Source: Flavobacterium sp. J27 (GTDB lineage Bacteria > Bacteroidota > Bacteroidia > Flavobacteriales > Flavobacteriaceae). Taken from it: DNA of 64,000 nucleotides. The stretch spans positions 19,848-83,847 of the forward strand of contig NZ_PJQW01000015.1 of the NCBI RefSeq assembly GCF_004303025.1, read 5' to 3'. Positions 17,322 through 24,340 of the stretch are shown piece after piece. Made by a program: the position numbers and the translations under genes. How positions within the stretch are numbered: position 1 is the first letter of the stretch; each line of letters starts with the position of its first letter. The notes beneath the pieces were generated by a model, which was given only the letters and a program-made list of their open reading frames with translations, searched no databases and was not told the origin of the DNA.

Positions 17322-17445
17322 AGCTAACGTTCTCGGACTTTACGTTCTGGCGGGTTTCGAAGTACAAATTTTCAATTTATTTCTAAAGTTCATTAAAAGC
17401 ACAAAACTGCACGTCAGCCCGCCTGACGCAAAACCTGTGTTAGCG
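17322..17445 (-). repeat. attC-like site 8
   Basis: Left box AGCTAAC (17322-17328), right box GTTAGCG (17439-17445). The arms pair through a bulge (GTTCT on the left, A on the right), and inner GGCGGG / CCCGCC segments close the hairpin. The right box with its flank matches the far start of the HAD cassette (18125-18139) at 11 of 15 bases, with three of the four differences being transitions. Confidence 0.75.
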
Positions 17446-17450
17446 ATAGG

Positions 17451-18095
17451 TTAATTAAGTCGTTCAATATCGAAATCATCAAACCTATCAATTTTATAGT
17501 CTGCAATGTCAAAATTTAATAATGCGTTGTCATTGGTAAAAGCAATAACTGTCATACCTGCTTTCTTTGCTGCCAACATACCTGAATATGAATCTTCGAT
17601 TGCAATACAGTTTTTAGCAGTAATATTGAGTTTGGCTGCTGTTGTCAAATAGATAGCAGGGTCTGGTTTTCCGTTTTCTTCAAAATCGGCTGATGAAACT
17701 GCATCAAACAGGTGTTCAATTTCTAACTTTTGCAAAACTGTTGGTATTATTTTATTGGGCGAATTTGTTGCAAGTCCAATTTTAAATTTTTTGGATTTTA
17801 GATTTTCTATAAAATTCTTAACACCATTAATTTTACAGTCTTCATTTTCAATAAGTTCTATAACCTTGTCAATAACCATTTGTTCTACAACGTCTAATCC
17901 TTTATCTTGCCAAGGAAATTTATCGAACCAAAATCTTGTAACTTCGAAAGTCGTCATTGACTTTGTTAGTTTAGAATATTCATCTGTTACTTTTACGCCC
18001 AATGAAGTAAAAACTTCTCTCTCAGCCTTTTTCCAAAGACACTCAGAATCTACAATTACTCCGTCCATGTCGAATATGACCGCTTTTTTTATCAT
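17451..18095 (-). CDS. HAD-superfamily sugar-phosphate phosphatase, HxpB/YniC-like (cassette 7)
   Basis: 214 residues. Motif I is FDMDGVIVDSE (nucleophile Asp9, acid/base Asp11), motif II is around LATNSPNK, a conserved Lys lies near GKPDPAIYL, and motif IV is IEDSYSGMLAAKKAG. A helical cap sits between motifs I and II. The best family match is the hexitol/2-deoxyglucose-6-phosphate phosphatase group (HxpB/YniC), with beta-phosphoglucomutase as the alternative. Mg-dependent and cytoplasmic. It occupies its own cassette between sites 8 and 7; it is not linked to sugar genes here. Confidence 0.88.
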   Translation of the reverse strand: MIKKAVIFDMDGVIVDSECLWKKAEREVFTSLGVKVTDEYSKLTKSMTTFEVTRFWFDKFPWQDKGLDVVEQMVIDKVIELIENEDCKINGVKNFIENLKSKKFKIGLATNSPNKIIPTVLQKLEIEHLFDAVSSADFEENGKPDPAIYLTTAAKLNITAKNCIAIEDSYSGMLAAKKAGMTVIAFTNDNALLNFDIADYKIDRFDDFDIERLN

Positions 18096-18132
18096 GTCTA
18101 TTTGTCAATTTATAGCCGTTTGTGTTACTTAC

Positions 18133-18297
18133 CGTTAACGTTCTGTCTCTAGTGGTAGTTGTGTAAATTTATAGTAAAAGTTAACAAATACAAAACTCCT
18201 CATGGAATTTTCGGAGACTCGTGCACAATGTGCGAGTTGGCGTAGCAAAATTCGGAAGTAATCCAAGCCTAGCAATTGCTACAAATGGCTGTTAGCT
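18133..18297 (-). repeat. attC-like site 7
   Basis: Left box CGTTAAC (18133-18139), right box GTTAGCT (18291-18297), left bulge beginning GTTCTG. The inner part is closely similar to sites 4 and 5, including GGAATTTT and AAAATTC stems and a CCTAGCAATTGC stretch. The right flank (GCTGG then CTTTTAT) is shared with site 4. Confidence 0.75.
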
Positions 18298-18305
18298 GCT
18301 GGCTT

Positions 18306-18557
18306 TTATTCCTTTTTTAGATGTCTTTTTTTTATTATTTTATTCATCCAAATTGTTGTTAAAATAAAAGCTGTAAGAGAAGTAATTCATCCACAAAGAA
18401 TAGCTAATATAGGCATTACGAATTCAGGATTTCCATTTGCATTAAATCTTTTTGAAGGATTAATATATTCTACAATTTCAAACGTTTTTATATATACAAT
18501 CCAACTTGCCAATAATGTGAATGAAATACTAATTGTATATCGGATAAATGTTTTCAT
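18306..18557 (-). pseudogene. Small two-helix membrane protein gene broken by an in-frame TGA
   Basis: From ATG at 18555-18557 the frame runs 56 sense codons, meets TGA at 18387-18389 (codon 57), then runs 26 further sense codons to TAA at 18306-18308. The product before and after the TGA is continuous in character: a first helix (TISISFTLLASWIVYI), a polar loop, and a second helix split by the TGA (VMPILAILCG and ITSLTAFILTTIW). A TGG to TGA change is the simplest cause. It starts 3 bases beyond the 96-residue gene at 18554-18844, in the same cassette. Confidence 0.55.
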
Positions 18558-18844
18558 AGTTTGGCTTTTTTGGATAATCTTATAGTAAAGATTATTACGG
18601 TTATTAAACTAACATAACTCAGTAAAAATTTGAAAGATGAAGTATGAAAATTTCTAATAATTAACAAAGTAAAATAACCAAAAAGTATGAAAAAAATAAT
18701 GTTTAAAATGTTCTTTGTCGTGCTCTTAAATTTTCCAAAATAATCAAATTGGTTAATTAATATGACGGTTAAGAATGGAACGAAAAGTAAAAAAAAGAAA
18801 GAATAAGCAATCAAAGTTCCAAAACCAAAATCAATTCCAGTCAT
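18554..18844 (-). CDS. Small hypothetical membrane protein (96 aa, cassette 6)
   Basis: Three membrane helices: GTLIAYSFFFLLFVPFLTVIL, ILNIIFFILFGYFTLLII and FLLSYVSLITVIIFTI, with a basic end (RLSKKAKL). Not recognised. Its stop overlaps the start of the broken two-helix gene at 18306-18557, so the two were one transcriptional unit in this cassette. Two-gene cassettes of tiny membrane proteins are compatible with toxin-immunity or phage-defence accessory proteins, but nothing here proves that. Confidence 0.6.
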   Translation of the reverse strand: MTGIDFGFGTLIAYSFFFLLFVPFLTVILINQFDYFGKFKSTTKNILNIIFFILFGYFTLLIIRNFHTSSFKFLLSYVSLITVIIFTIRLSKKAKL

Positions 18845-18907
18845 AATCCTTTTTTTATTAATTAGACATTTTTCAACGTTACAATTCAGTTTTGTGTACT
18901 TACCGCT

Positions 18908-19066
18908 AACCTAACGTTTTGGGCTATGAGTAGTTGCGTGGGTTACCACTTAACTTTGCAAGTACACACCTAACTGACACTAGCGCAGCAAACTGACGTA
19001 AGCAAAATCCGCGAGGATTTTCAGAACTAGGCGAGAACAAGCAATTACTTATAGCCATTGTTGGCA
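18908..19066 (-). repeat. attC-like site 6
   Basis: Left box CCTAAC ending at 18915 (a second GCTAAC directly precedes it at 18905-18910), right box GTTGGCA (19060-19066). The inner arms GGGCTATGAGTAGTTGC and GCAATTACTTATAGCCA are nearly perfect complements, separated from the boxes by an unequal bulge. The right box and flank match the far start of the Tiki cassette (20630-20644) at 13 of 15 bases. Confidence 0.8.
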
Positions 19067-20631
19067 GGCGTAATTATTTGTTTGTCAATACGTTTTCCGT
19101 TCTTGTCTAATGTGTATAAATATATTTCTTGTTTTACATCTATTGGTAGTTCCGTTTTCTTTCCTGATTTTATTATTGTTGTAAAATATGGAACTTTTTT
19201 AATATAATCGTACTGGTTTGCAATCTCATTACCAAAGAACAATGCAATTTGAACATCATTTTCAGTACTGTTTTTGTATTGATATGATGCTGTCATATTT
19301 TCCATTTGAATTTCTGTAGCGTTGTTAAGAATCAAATAATCTATGGAGTTTAATCTTTCATTATCAAAAAGGTTGCTGTTAATAATTCCATATTTTGATT
19401 TAATATGTTTTCTATATAAATTTAGATGCGTTTGGCTAATGGTAAGTGGGTCAATATTATAGTTGTTCTTAAAAACGGTAGCCATCCATTCTTTTCCTCT
19501 GCTTGTTGGTTTTTCAAGTATATGGTCAATTCCAGCTAAGACCACAACTTTACTGTTTGGGTTAATTAAAAAGGTTTTATTGTATAAATTTTCCGCTTGA
19601 CCAATTTCCCTGTTTTTACTGTTGTCTGTGTTTTCATAAGCTATAAATTTAAATCCTAATTCTTTCGCCTTTCTTATAAGATTCGAGTAGTTCTGTTCAC
19701 TCGTGTAAAAACCTGTTTCAAGAACAGGATAGGAATTCACTAAATTCAATATGCTGTCTTGTTTGGTGTTTAGTGCCTCCAAGGCCAGATAATTATAGCC
19801 TATTTCTTTTAAGTTTTTTAACAAATCGGAAACTAATATCCTATGATTGGGATAAAAGTGATTTTCATTTATCATTACAATGTTATGCTTTTCAGCTTCT
19901 TTAATAATTGTATCAATAACCTGCGAATTAAAAACTGAATTTTCTCCTATTATTTCAGAAATAGTGTCATTTGGTTTAAATCTCGATTCGAATTTGTTCA
20001 AATAGGTTTCATAAAATTCATTCTTTCCGAGAAACGAAGAAAACGTAAGCTCCATTTGTAGTTTAGACCATTCCTCTTGTTTGTCGTAGGTTGGAAATTC
20101 ACTTATTTCATTGAGTGCAGCGTAGAATTTATTGGAAGGTTGATGTTTTTTCACAATGTCAAAAACTGTACTGATTTGTTTTCTATAAGTAGAGCCTAAT
20201 TCTAAACTCTTGAAAATATTGTTCAAATCAATTTCTAAAGTTCTTTTTGAGTTTTTTGCCAGCGGATTCCCTATAAAGCATATCGTTTGATTATTGATTA
20301 CTGTGTCAAAAACAATAAGTTCTTTTGGGTAGCTTTGGTTGCTTCTTTTTGAAACAGTTACAAAATATTCGTATGGAGGCTCATCAGTTTTGCCATAAAC
20401 TAAAACACTATCTAACAGTTTAAATTTCTCATTGCGGATAATTTTCTTTAATTCCTTTTTGTTAGTTGTATAGGTTATATCCGCTGGTGTTTTAAAATAT
20501 AGTTGCAGGGAATCATTTATTATATGAATGCTAAAGTTTCTAACGTATCTATTTTGTTCAAAATGTTCACTTATTTTTGGTGAACATCCAAGTAAAATAA
20601 AAAGTATTGATATGAATGTTAGTTTCTTCAT
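19045..20631 (-). CDS. Tiki/ChaN-superfamily-like lipoprotein (cassette 5)
   Basis: 528 residues from ATG at 20629-20631; a TTG four codons upstream lies in the boundary box and is rejected. Lipobox SILFILLGC with Cys at about residue 15. The N-terminal ~220 residues are unassigned. Around residues 220-370 is a Tiki/erythromycin-esterase-type fold: NIVMINENHFYPNHR (conserved Glu and His), YLALEALN, and VVVLAGIDHILEKP. This fold covers haem-binding ChaN, TraB and metalloproteases. Envelope-located; reaction unknown. The last seven codons (NNGYK region) and stop are written by attC-like site 6. Another Tiki-like lipoprotein is at 42752-43969. Confidence 0.7.
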   Translation of the reverse strand: MKKLTFISILFILLGCSPKISEHFEQNRYVRNFSIHIINDSLQLYFKTPADITYTTNKKELKKIIRNEKFKLLDSVLVYGKTDEPPYEYFVTVSKRSNQSYPKELIVFDTVINNQTICFIGNPLAKNSKRTLEIDLNNIFKSLELGSTYRKQISTVFDIVKKHQPSNKFYAALNEISEFPTYDKQEEWSKLQMELTFSSFLGKNEFYETYLNKFESRFKPNDTISEIIGENSVFNSQVIDTIIKEAEKHNIVMINENHFYPNHRILVSDLLKNLKEIGYNYLALEALNTKQDSILNLVNSYPVLETGFYTSEQNYSNLIRKAKELGFKFIAYENTDNSKNREIGQAENLYNKTFLINPNSKVVVLAGIDHILEKPTSRGKEWMATVFKNNYNIDPLTISQTHLNLYRKHIKSKYGIINSNLFDNERLNSIDYLILNNATEIQMENMTASYQYKNSTENDVQIALFFGNEIANQYDYIKKVPYFTTIIKSGKKTELPIDVKQEIYLYTLDKNGKRIDKQIITPANNGYK

Positions 20632-20637
20632 TATGAC

Positions 20638-20803
20638 TGCCAACGGTCTGCCGCTTGTGGCAGTTGCGTAAATTTAAGCCTAAAAATTACAAGTACAAAA
20701 CTCTTCATGGAATTTTCGGAGACCCGAGCACTTTGTGCGAACTGACGAAGTAAAATTCCGAACACAAACCAAGCCTAGCAATTGATCGAAACGGCTGTTA
20801 GCA
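20638..20803 (-). repeat. attC-like site 5
   Basis: 166 bases. Left box TGCCAAC (20638-20644), right box GTTAGCA (20797-20803), bulge GGTCTG after the left AAC. It is about nine-tenths identical to site 4 over its whole length by eye, yet its left box differs (GCCAAC instead of GCTAAC) so as to match the start of the next cassette. The right flank matches the far start of its own cassette (21464-21478) at 13 of 15. Confidence 0.85.
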
Positions 20804-20807
20804 GGCG

Positions 20808-21452
20808 TTATTTCAACAATTCAAAAATTGCATTTTTTTTAGTCGTTCCGTAAAAATCTTCTGATTTTATTTTGTTGTTTTTAAAATTCAAAACTCTTGT
20901 GAAATTTGATTCAAAATGATAGTAGCTGTAAATATCATATGCAGTGATTATTAAGGCGCTTAATATATTAATATCTCGTAATTCAATATTTATTATAGAA
21001 CCTTGTATAAACGTTTCTACAATTGGAAGTTCGTCCTTTTTAAGTTCTGATTTTGGGATTTTAAGTTGTCCATCAAAATCTGTGTAATAATATTTTTCAT
21101 TGTATTTAATATGACCCATAGATTTGCTAATCTTTTTATCAATAAATTTTACAATTAGTGTGTCAAATACATTTGATTTATCGTAAATTCTCTCAATTTG
21201 CGTTTCACTTTTAATATTCTCTTCAGAATCGCCAAAATCTAAAATTATTTTGCTCTTTTTTATTGTGTACGTTCCTTTTCCAAACCAAGTTTGTCCATCA
21301 TCGGTTTTAAATATATGCTCAAATTTGTTTGTTTTAGGGAATAATAAATATTTATTGCTAAACATTAAAGAATTCTTCTGTGAATAGATTAATGTATCTT
21401 GAGCAAACATTTTGACAGTTACTAGGAGAAAAATAAATAAAGTTTTTTTCAT
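20808..21452 (-). CDS. Hypothetical secreted protein (214 aa, cassette 4)
   Basis: Sec signal peptide MKKTLFIFLLVTVKMFAQ cleaved near residue 18. The mature part starts with a beta-rich lipocalin-like segment (FKTDDGQTWFGKGTYTIKKSKIILDFGD) and continues with strands such as LIVKFIDKK and FDGQLKIPKSEL. Resembles exported flavobacterial proteins that pair a small barrel with an unassigned domain. It is the sole gene between sites 5 and 4, with its stop 5 bases from the site 5 box. Function unknown. Confidence 0.65.
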   Translation of the reverse strand: MKKTLFIFLLVTVKMFAQDTLIYSQKNSLMFSNKYLLFPKTNKFEHIFKTDDGQTWFGKGTYTIKKSKIILDFGDSEENIKSETQIERIYDKSNVFDTLIVKFIDKKISKSMGHIKYNEKYYYTDFDGQLKIPKSELKKDELPIVETFIQGSIINIELRDINILSALIITAYDIYSYYHFESNFTRVLNFKNNKIKSEDFYGTTKKNAIFELLK

Positions 21453-21471
21453 ACGATTTTTCGATAATGAC

Positions 21472-21637
21472 TGCTAACGATGAGCCGCTTGTAGCAGTTG
21501 CGTAAATTTAAGCCAAAAGATTACAAGTACAAAACTCCTCGTGGAATTTTCGGAGACCCGAGCACTTTGTGCGAACTGACGAAGTAAAATTCCGAACGCA
21601 AGCCAAGCCTAGCAATTGCAACAAACGGCTGTTAGCA
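21472..21637 (-). repeat. attC-like site 4
   Basis: 166 bases; left box TGCTAAC (21472-21478), right box GTTAGCA (21631-21637), a perfect 7-base pair. The arms continue as AGCCG / CGGCT after an unpaired GATG on one side only, then TTGT / ACAA and TTGC / GCAA. The centre carries GGAATTTT and AAAATTCC, which can form an inner hairpin. This box, bulge, box pattern is the attC design. Confidence 0.85.
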
Positions 21638-21645
21638 GCTGGCTT

Positions 21646-22149
21646 TTATTTAAATATTTTAATAATTTTTTTCACTATGCTTTCAGTTTTTTGTTTGTCA
21701 AGATTTGCTTTCCAATTTACATCAAATTTTTCTTCACTATTTGCTCCGTTTTGAGATGAAGTTACAACAACAGCTTTAAATGGGCCAGTTCCTCTTTCTG
21801 TATAATAAATTTCATTTTCTTCTTTAAATTCGCGACTAAATTCAATTTTTACAATTGTTTTTTCTGAGTTCGTCAGGTAAATATTGCAATCAGCCCATTT
21901 TGGAGTTTTCCCATTTTTATAAAAAAAAGCTACAACCTGTTCAAACGATAATTCTTTATTCTGTATTTTTTTCCAAGTTTTTAAATATTCATTTTCTTCT
22001 TCAGATAAATATTCTCTAATATTCCAGTCACTAGGTTGTAAAATGAATTTATAATTTTCAGAAATTTCATTAAAGCAAAATCTTTCAGTTATCTCACGCA
22101 AATGAATTATTAAAAGTTTAAAATTTTCTATAAATTTTTCTTTTGTCAT
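21646..22149 (-). CDS. Hypothetical protein (167 aa, cassette 3, gene 2)
   Basis: Not recognised. No signal peptide or membrane helix, so probably cytoplasmic. The N-terminal half is helical and rich in Glu/Phe (FKLLIIHLREITERFCF). The middle has KTPKWADCNIYLTNSEKTIVKIEFSREF, a beta-rich part reminiscent of immunity-type proteins. It follows the DUF695 lipoprotein gene after 52 bases, with no attC-like site between, so the two appear to move together. Confidence 0.6.
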   Translation of the reverse strand: MTKEKFIENFKLLIIHLREITERFCFNEISENYKFILQPSDWNIREYLSEEENEYLKTWKKIQNKELSFEQVVAFFYKNGKTPKWADCNIYLTNSEKTIVKIEFSREFKEENEIYYTERGTGPFKAVVVTSSQNGANSEEKFDVNWKANLDKQKTESIVKKIIKIFK

Positions 22150-22201
22150 CTTTATCCACTGTTTTTTTAAGCTTACTAGCTGTTACCAGTAGTTTTTTTA
22201 T

Positions 22202-22753
22202 TTAAAACGATTTGTACGTTTTCCAATTTACGTCTTCTTTATTGTAGCTTGTAAGTTCGTATTGCTTATATTTCGCTTGTAGTTTCGAAAGTCTATTTTG
22301 AAATTCTTGCAAGTCTTTTGTATAAATGACATATTCTCTAAAACCCGAAGTTGTTATAACAATTGGAACAATTGAGTTTAAATCTTTTTCAAATATTTCA
22401 AAAATGTCATCTTCTAAATTATTCAATTCAGGTTCTTTTTCTATTTGTGGCAATCCATTTTCATCAGGAAATTTTACTTGAAATGCAATTCCGCAGCCTG
22501 TAGAATAATTTTTATTTCCCGCAATTTTGTCGCAACCAACATTTTTTCGGATTAACATTGGTTTTCCATTATTTTCTGATTTTAGTATTGACCAGCTTTC
22601 AGGAATGTTTAATATTTCTTCACTTTGTTCGGTTACTTTCTTATTAAAAATTTTGTCAAATATTCCCATTTTATTTGTTTGTGAGTTTGTGCAACTTATT
22701 AAAGATGTAATTGTTAAAGTTAAAAAAGTTAAAATTTTAATATTTAGTTTCAT
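22202..22753 (-). CDS. DUF695-family lipoprotein (cassette 3, gene 1)
   Basis: 183 residues. Signal peptide with lipobox LTITSLISC (Cys at about residue 21). The mature part matches DUF695: WSILKSENNGKPMLIRKN, then FQVKFPDENGLPQIEKEPEL and LNNLEDDIFEIFE, then VPIVITTSGFREYVIYTKD, and an end of DVNWKTYKSF. DUF695 proteins are usually cytoplasmic and unassigned; a lipid-anchored member is unusual. It shares a cassette with the 167-residue gene downstream. Role unknown. Confidence 0.75.
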   Translation of the reverse strand: MKLNIKILTFLTLTITSLISCTNSQTNKMGIFDKIFNKKVTEQSEEILNIPESWSILKSENNGKPMLIRKNVGCDKIAGNKNYSTGCGIAFQVKFPDENGLPQIEKEPELNNLEDDIFEIFEKDLNSIVPIVITTSGFREYVIYTKDLQEFQNRLSKLQAKYKQYELTSYNKEDVNWKTYKSF

Positions 22754-22782
22754 AGATTTTTCTGTTTTCTACGGCAAAATTA

Positions 22783-22918
22783 CAGCTAACGTTCCGCGAC
22801 TACAAGTATTGGCGTAAACCATTACCAAGCCATTTCAAATATAAACTAATTTTAGAAAATTCGGAGAATTTTCGGAATAGTACTGACCTAGCCATTACTT
22901 GTAACCGCAGTTGTGTGT
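22783..22918 (-). repeat. attC-like site 3
   Basis: Left box AGCTAAC (22784-22790), right box GTTGTGTG (22910-22917). The inner arms pair almost perfectly (CGACTACAAGTATTGGC against the complement of GCCATTACTTGTAACCG), with a bulge of six bases (GTTCCG) on the left and two on the right. The right box plus flank matches the far start of the cassette (23370-23384) at 14 of 15 bases. The preceding gene reads through this site. Confidence 0.85.
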
Positions 22919-23343
22919 AGTTTTTTTGACCATTCAACTAATTTTTCTCTGACTTTGTCAAACTCTTTGCTTTTCATCCATTGTTTTTCAATCAGATAAA
23001 ATCCATTTTCACCTTCAATTTCAATAACTTGGTCGTAAGTGTCTATTTCTCCTATATTTTTAATTTCCGAAAACATTATTTTAGTTCGTGTTTTCCAACG
23101 TCCAGGAATTACAATAAAGTCCGCTCCAATTTTCAAACCTCCAACATTGAATTTATTAATAAAAAGCCAGAGAAAAGCAATTCCCATTGCAATTGTCAAA
23201 AGAAAAAACACCAACGTTATAATTCGTAACCAGATTTCTCCGTTTCCAATTGTTACAGCACCAAACATTGTCGCCATAATTAATCCTCCAATTCCAACAA
23301 ATAAGTATTTAAAAGGAGGTCGATATCTATATTCGTTTATCAA
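22888..23343 (-). CDS. Hypothetical membrane protein, PH-like (151 aa, cassette 2b)
   Basis: Two membrane helices at about residues 14-32 (LFVGIGGLIMATMFGAVTIG) and 36-62 (IITLVFFLLTIAMGIAFLWLF). A soluble domain of ~80 residues follows (GLKIGADFIVIPGRWKTRTKIMFSEIKNIGEI), a beta pattern like small bacterial PH domains. The last ten codons (HTTAVTSNG and stop) are encoded inside attC-like site 3, so the protein's tail depends on the site. Sole gene in its cassette. Function unknown. Confidence 0.65.
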   Translation of the reverse strand: MINEYRYRPPFKYLFVGIGGLIMATMFGAVTIGNGEIWLRIITLVFFLLTIAMGIAFLWLFINKFNVGGLKIGADFIVIPGRWKTRTKIMFSEIKNIGEIDTYDQVIEIEGENGFYLIEKQWMKSKEFDKVREKLVEWSKKLHTTAVTSNG

Positions 23344-23375
23344 TTATTTTCTTGTTTATCTGATATTCTAAAATT

Positions 23376-23511
23376 ACACACAACGTTTTGCAGATTTGCG
23401 ATGGGCGGGCTTTTTAGAACAAATGTTTATTCGGAGCACAAAACTTTCGGCTTCCACAAAACTGTCTGCGGTGCACGAAACCCCGCCTAATGCAAATGTG
23501 CTGTTATGCGT
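23376..23511 (-). repeat. attC-like site 2
   Basis: Left box ACACACAAC (23376-23384), right box GTTATGCGT (23503-23511). Inner arms share ATTTGC and GGCGGG with their complements; the left bulge is GTTTTG. The two boxes of this site pair imperfectly with each other (7 of 9), but each is nearly perfectly complementary to the box at the other end of its own cassette. The stop codon of the SUKH-like gene lies inside the right box. Confidence 0.85.
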
Positions 23512-24178
23512 TGCCATTCTTTCCATTTAGATATTTGTCAAAGTCAAAAATTCCGTCATTAACATCGTCAACAAATTGTCTTACCGATTTATTTATAAGT
23601 TCAATTTTGTATGGGTCGTGAATTAATCCGAATACTTGTCCTTTGTTGTCAATTGCAATGAAGTTGCCGTCTTCAAGGTCTTTTATTTGGTAGTAAGTCT
23701 TGCCTTCAACATCAAACCCTCCAAGGTTTGTCAGGTCAAGCTGCTCACAAGTCAGACCGCTAACGAGTTTTTCAATTTTTGAGTCTGGGGCAAACTTGCT
23801 TTTACTTTTCTTAAATGATGATAAATCAATTTGAAAGTTATTAAATTCTAAAATGTTTTTTTCAATTTCAAAACCTATCCAAAGTCCTTCGTGAATTGTA
23901 ATATTTAATTGGTATGCTTGTCCGTCCTGTTTAATAATGATACTCTCTAATTCAAACTGCTTCCCTTTTGTCATTGACTTATCGGATTGCGATGGGTCAA
24001 AACCTACGTAAAAATGTCCTTTCAATGAATGGTTTACTGAAAACCTTCTATAAAGTCCTTTATCAAGTCCCTCAGATAAAAATTGAAACTCGGCAGGCAA
24101 CTGAATAAAAAGTTTCCGGAAAAAGTCAAGTGCTTTTCCTTCAATTTTCCAACTTGTCTTTTTAAATAGTCCGAACAT
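23504..24178 (-). CDS. SMI1/KNR4 (SUKH)-like protein (cassette 2a)
   Basis: 224 residues, no signal or membrane segment. The C-terminal ~110 residues look like a SUKH/SMI1-KNR4 domain: LGGFDVEGKTYYQIKDLEDGNFIAIDNKGQVFGLIHDP followed by SVRQFVDDVNDG. SUKH proteins often act as immunity factors against contact-dependent or polymorphic toxins. The N-terminal half is an unassigned alpha/beta region (LYRRFSVNHSLKGHFYVGFD). No toxin gene is adjacent, so a stand-alone immunity role is only a guess. The TAA stop is part of the recombination box GCATAAC. Confidence 0.55.
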   Translation of the reverse strand: MFGLFKKTSWKIEGKALDFFRKLFIQLPAEFQFLSEGLDKGLYRRFSVNHSLKGHFYVGFDPSQSDKSMTKGKQFELESIIIKQDGQAYQLNITIHEGLWIGFEIEKNILEFNNFQIDLSSFKKSKSKFAPDSKIEKLVSGLTCEQLDLTNLGGFDVEGKTYYQIKDLEDGNFIAIDNKGQVFGLIHDPYKIELINKSVRQFVDDVNDGIFDFDKYLNGKNGNA

Positions 24179-24200
24179 TGTAGTCTGTCTTTTTATGGTT

Positions 24201-24335
24201 ACGCATAACGGTCTCGGCTATGAACAGTTGGGGATTTTATGCCCTAACTTTTCAGTTTAGCACTGACCTTTGTTTTATGTTTATTTTTTCGTTTTATCAC
24301 TTTCGCCCCAATTGTTTATAGCCATTGTTGTGCGT
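24201..24335 (-). repeat. attC-like site 1
   Basis: 135 bases. Left box ACGCATAAC (24201-24209), right box GTTGTGCGT (24327-24335). After a bulge (GGTCTC on the left, a shorter run on the right), GGCTAT pairs with ATAGCC and GAACAGTTGGGG pairs with CCCCAATTGTTT with two wobble or mismatch positions. The centre of ~70 bases is AT-rich. It has the cleanest fold of all ten. Confidence 0.85.
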
Positions 24336-24340
24336 AGGCT

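Noticed and set aside
2758..18557. TGA read as tryptophan (altered genetic code)
   Set aside because: Real genes in the window use TGA as stop (for example the ECF sigma gene) and TGG for Trp, so the two TGA-broken ORFs are single lesions.
13582..24335. CRISPR array
   Set aside because: Repeats are long (120-170 bp), imperfect, palindromic and separated by genes rather than uniform short spacers; no cas genes.
13582..24335. REP/IS-type repeats or MITEs
   Set aside because: No target duplications outside the boxes, strict orientation, one site per gene group and within-cassette end matching all fit site-specific cassettes better.
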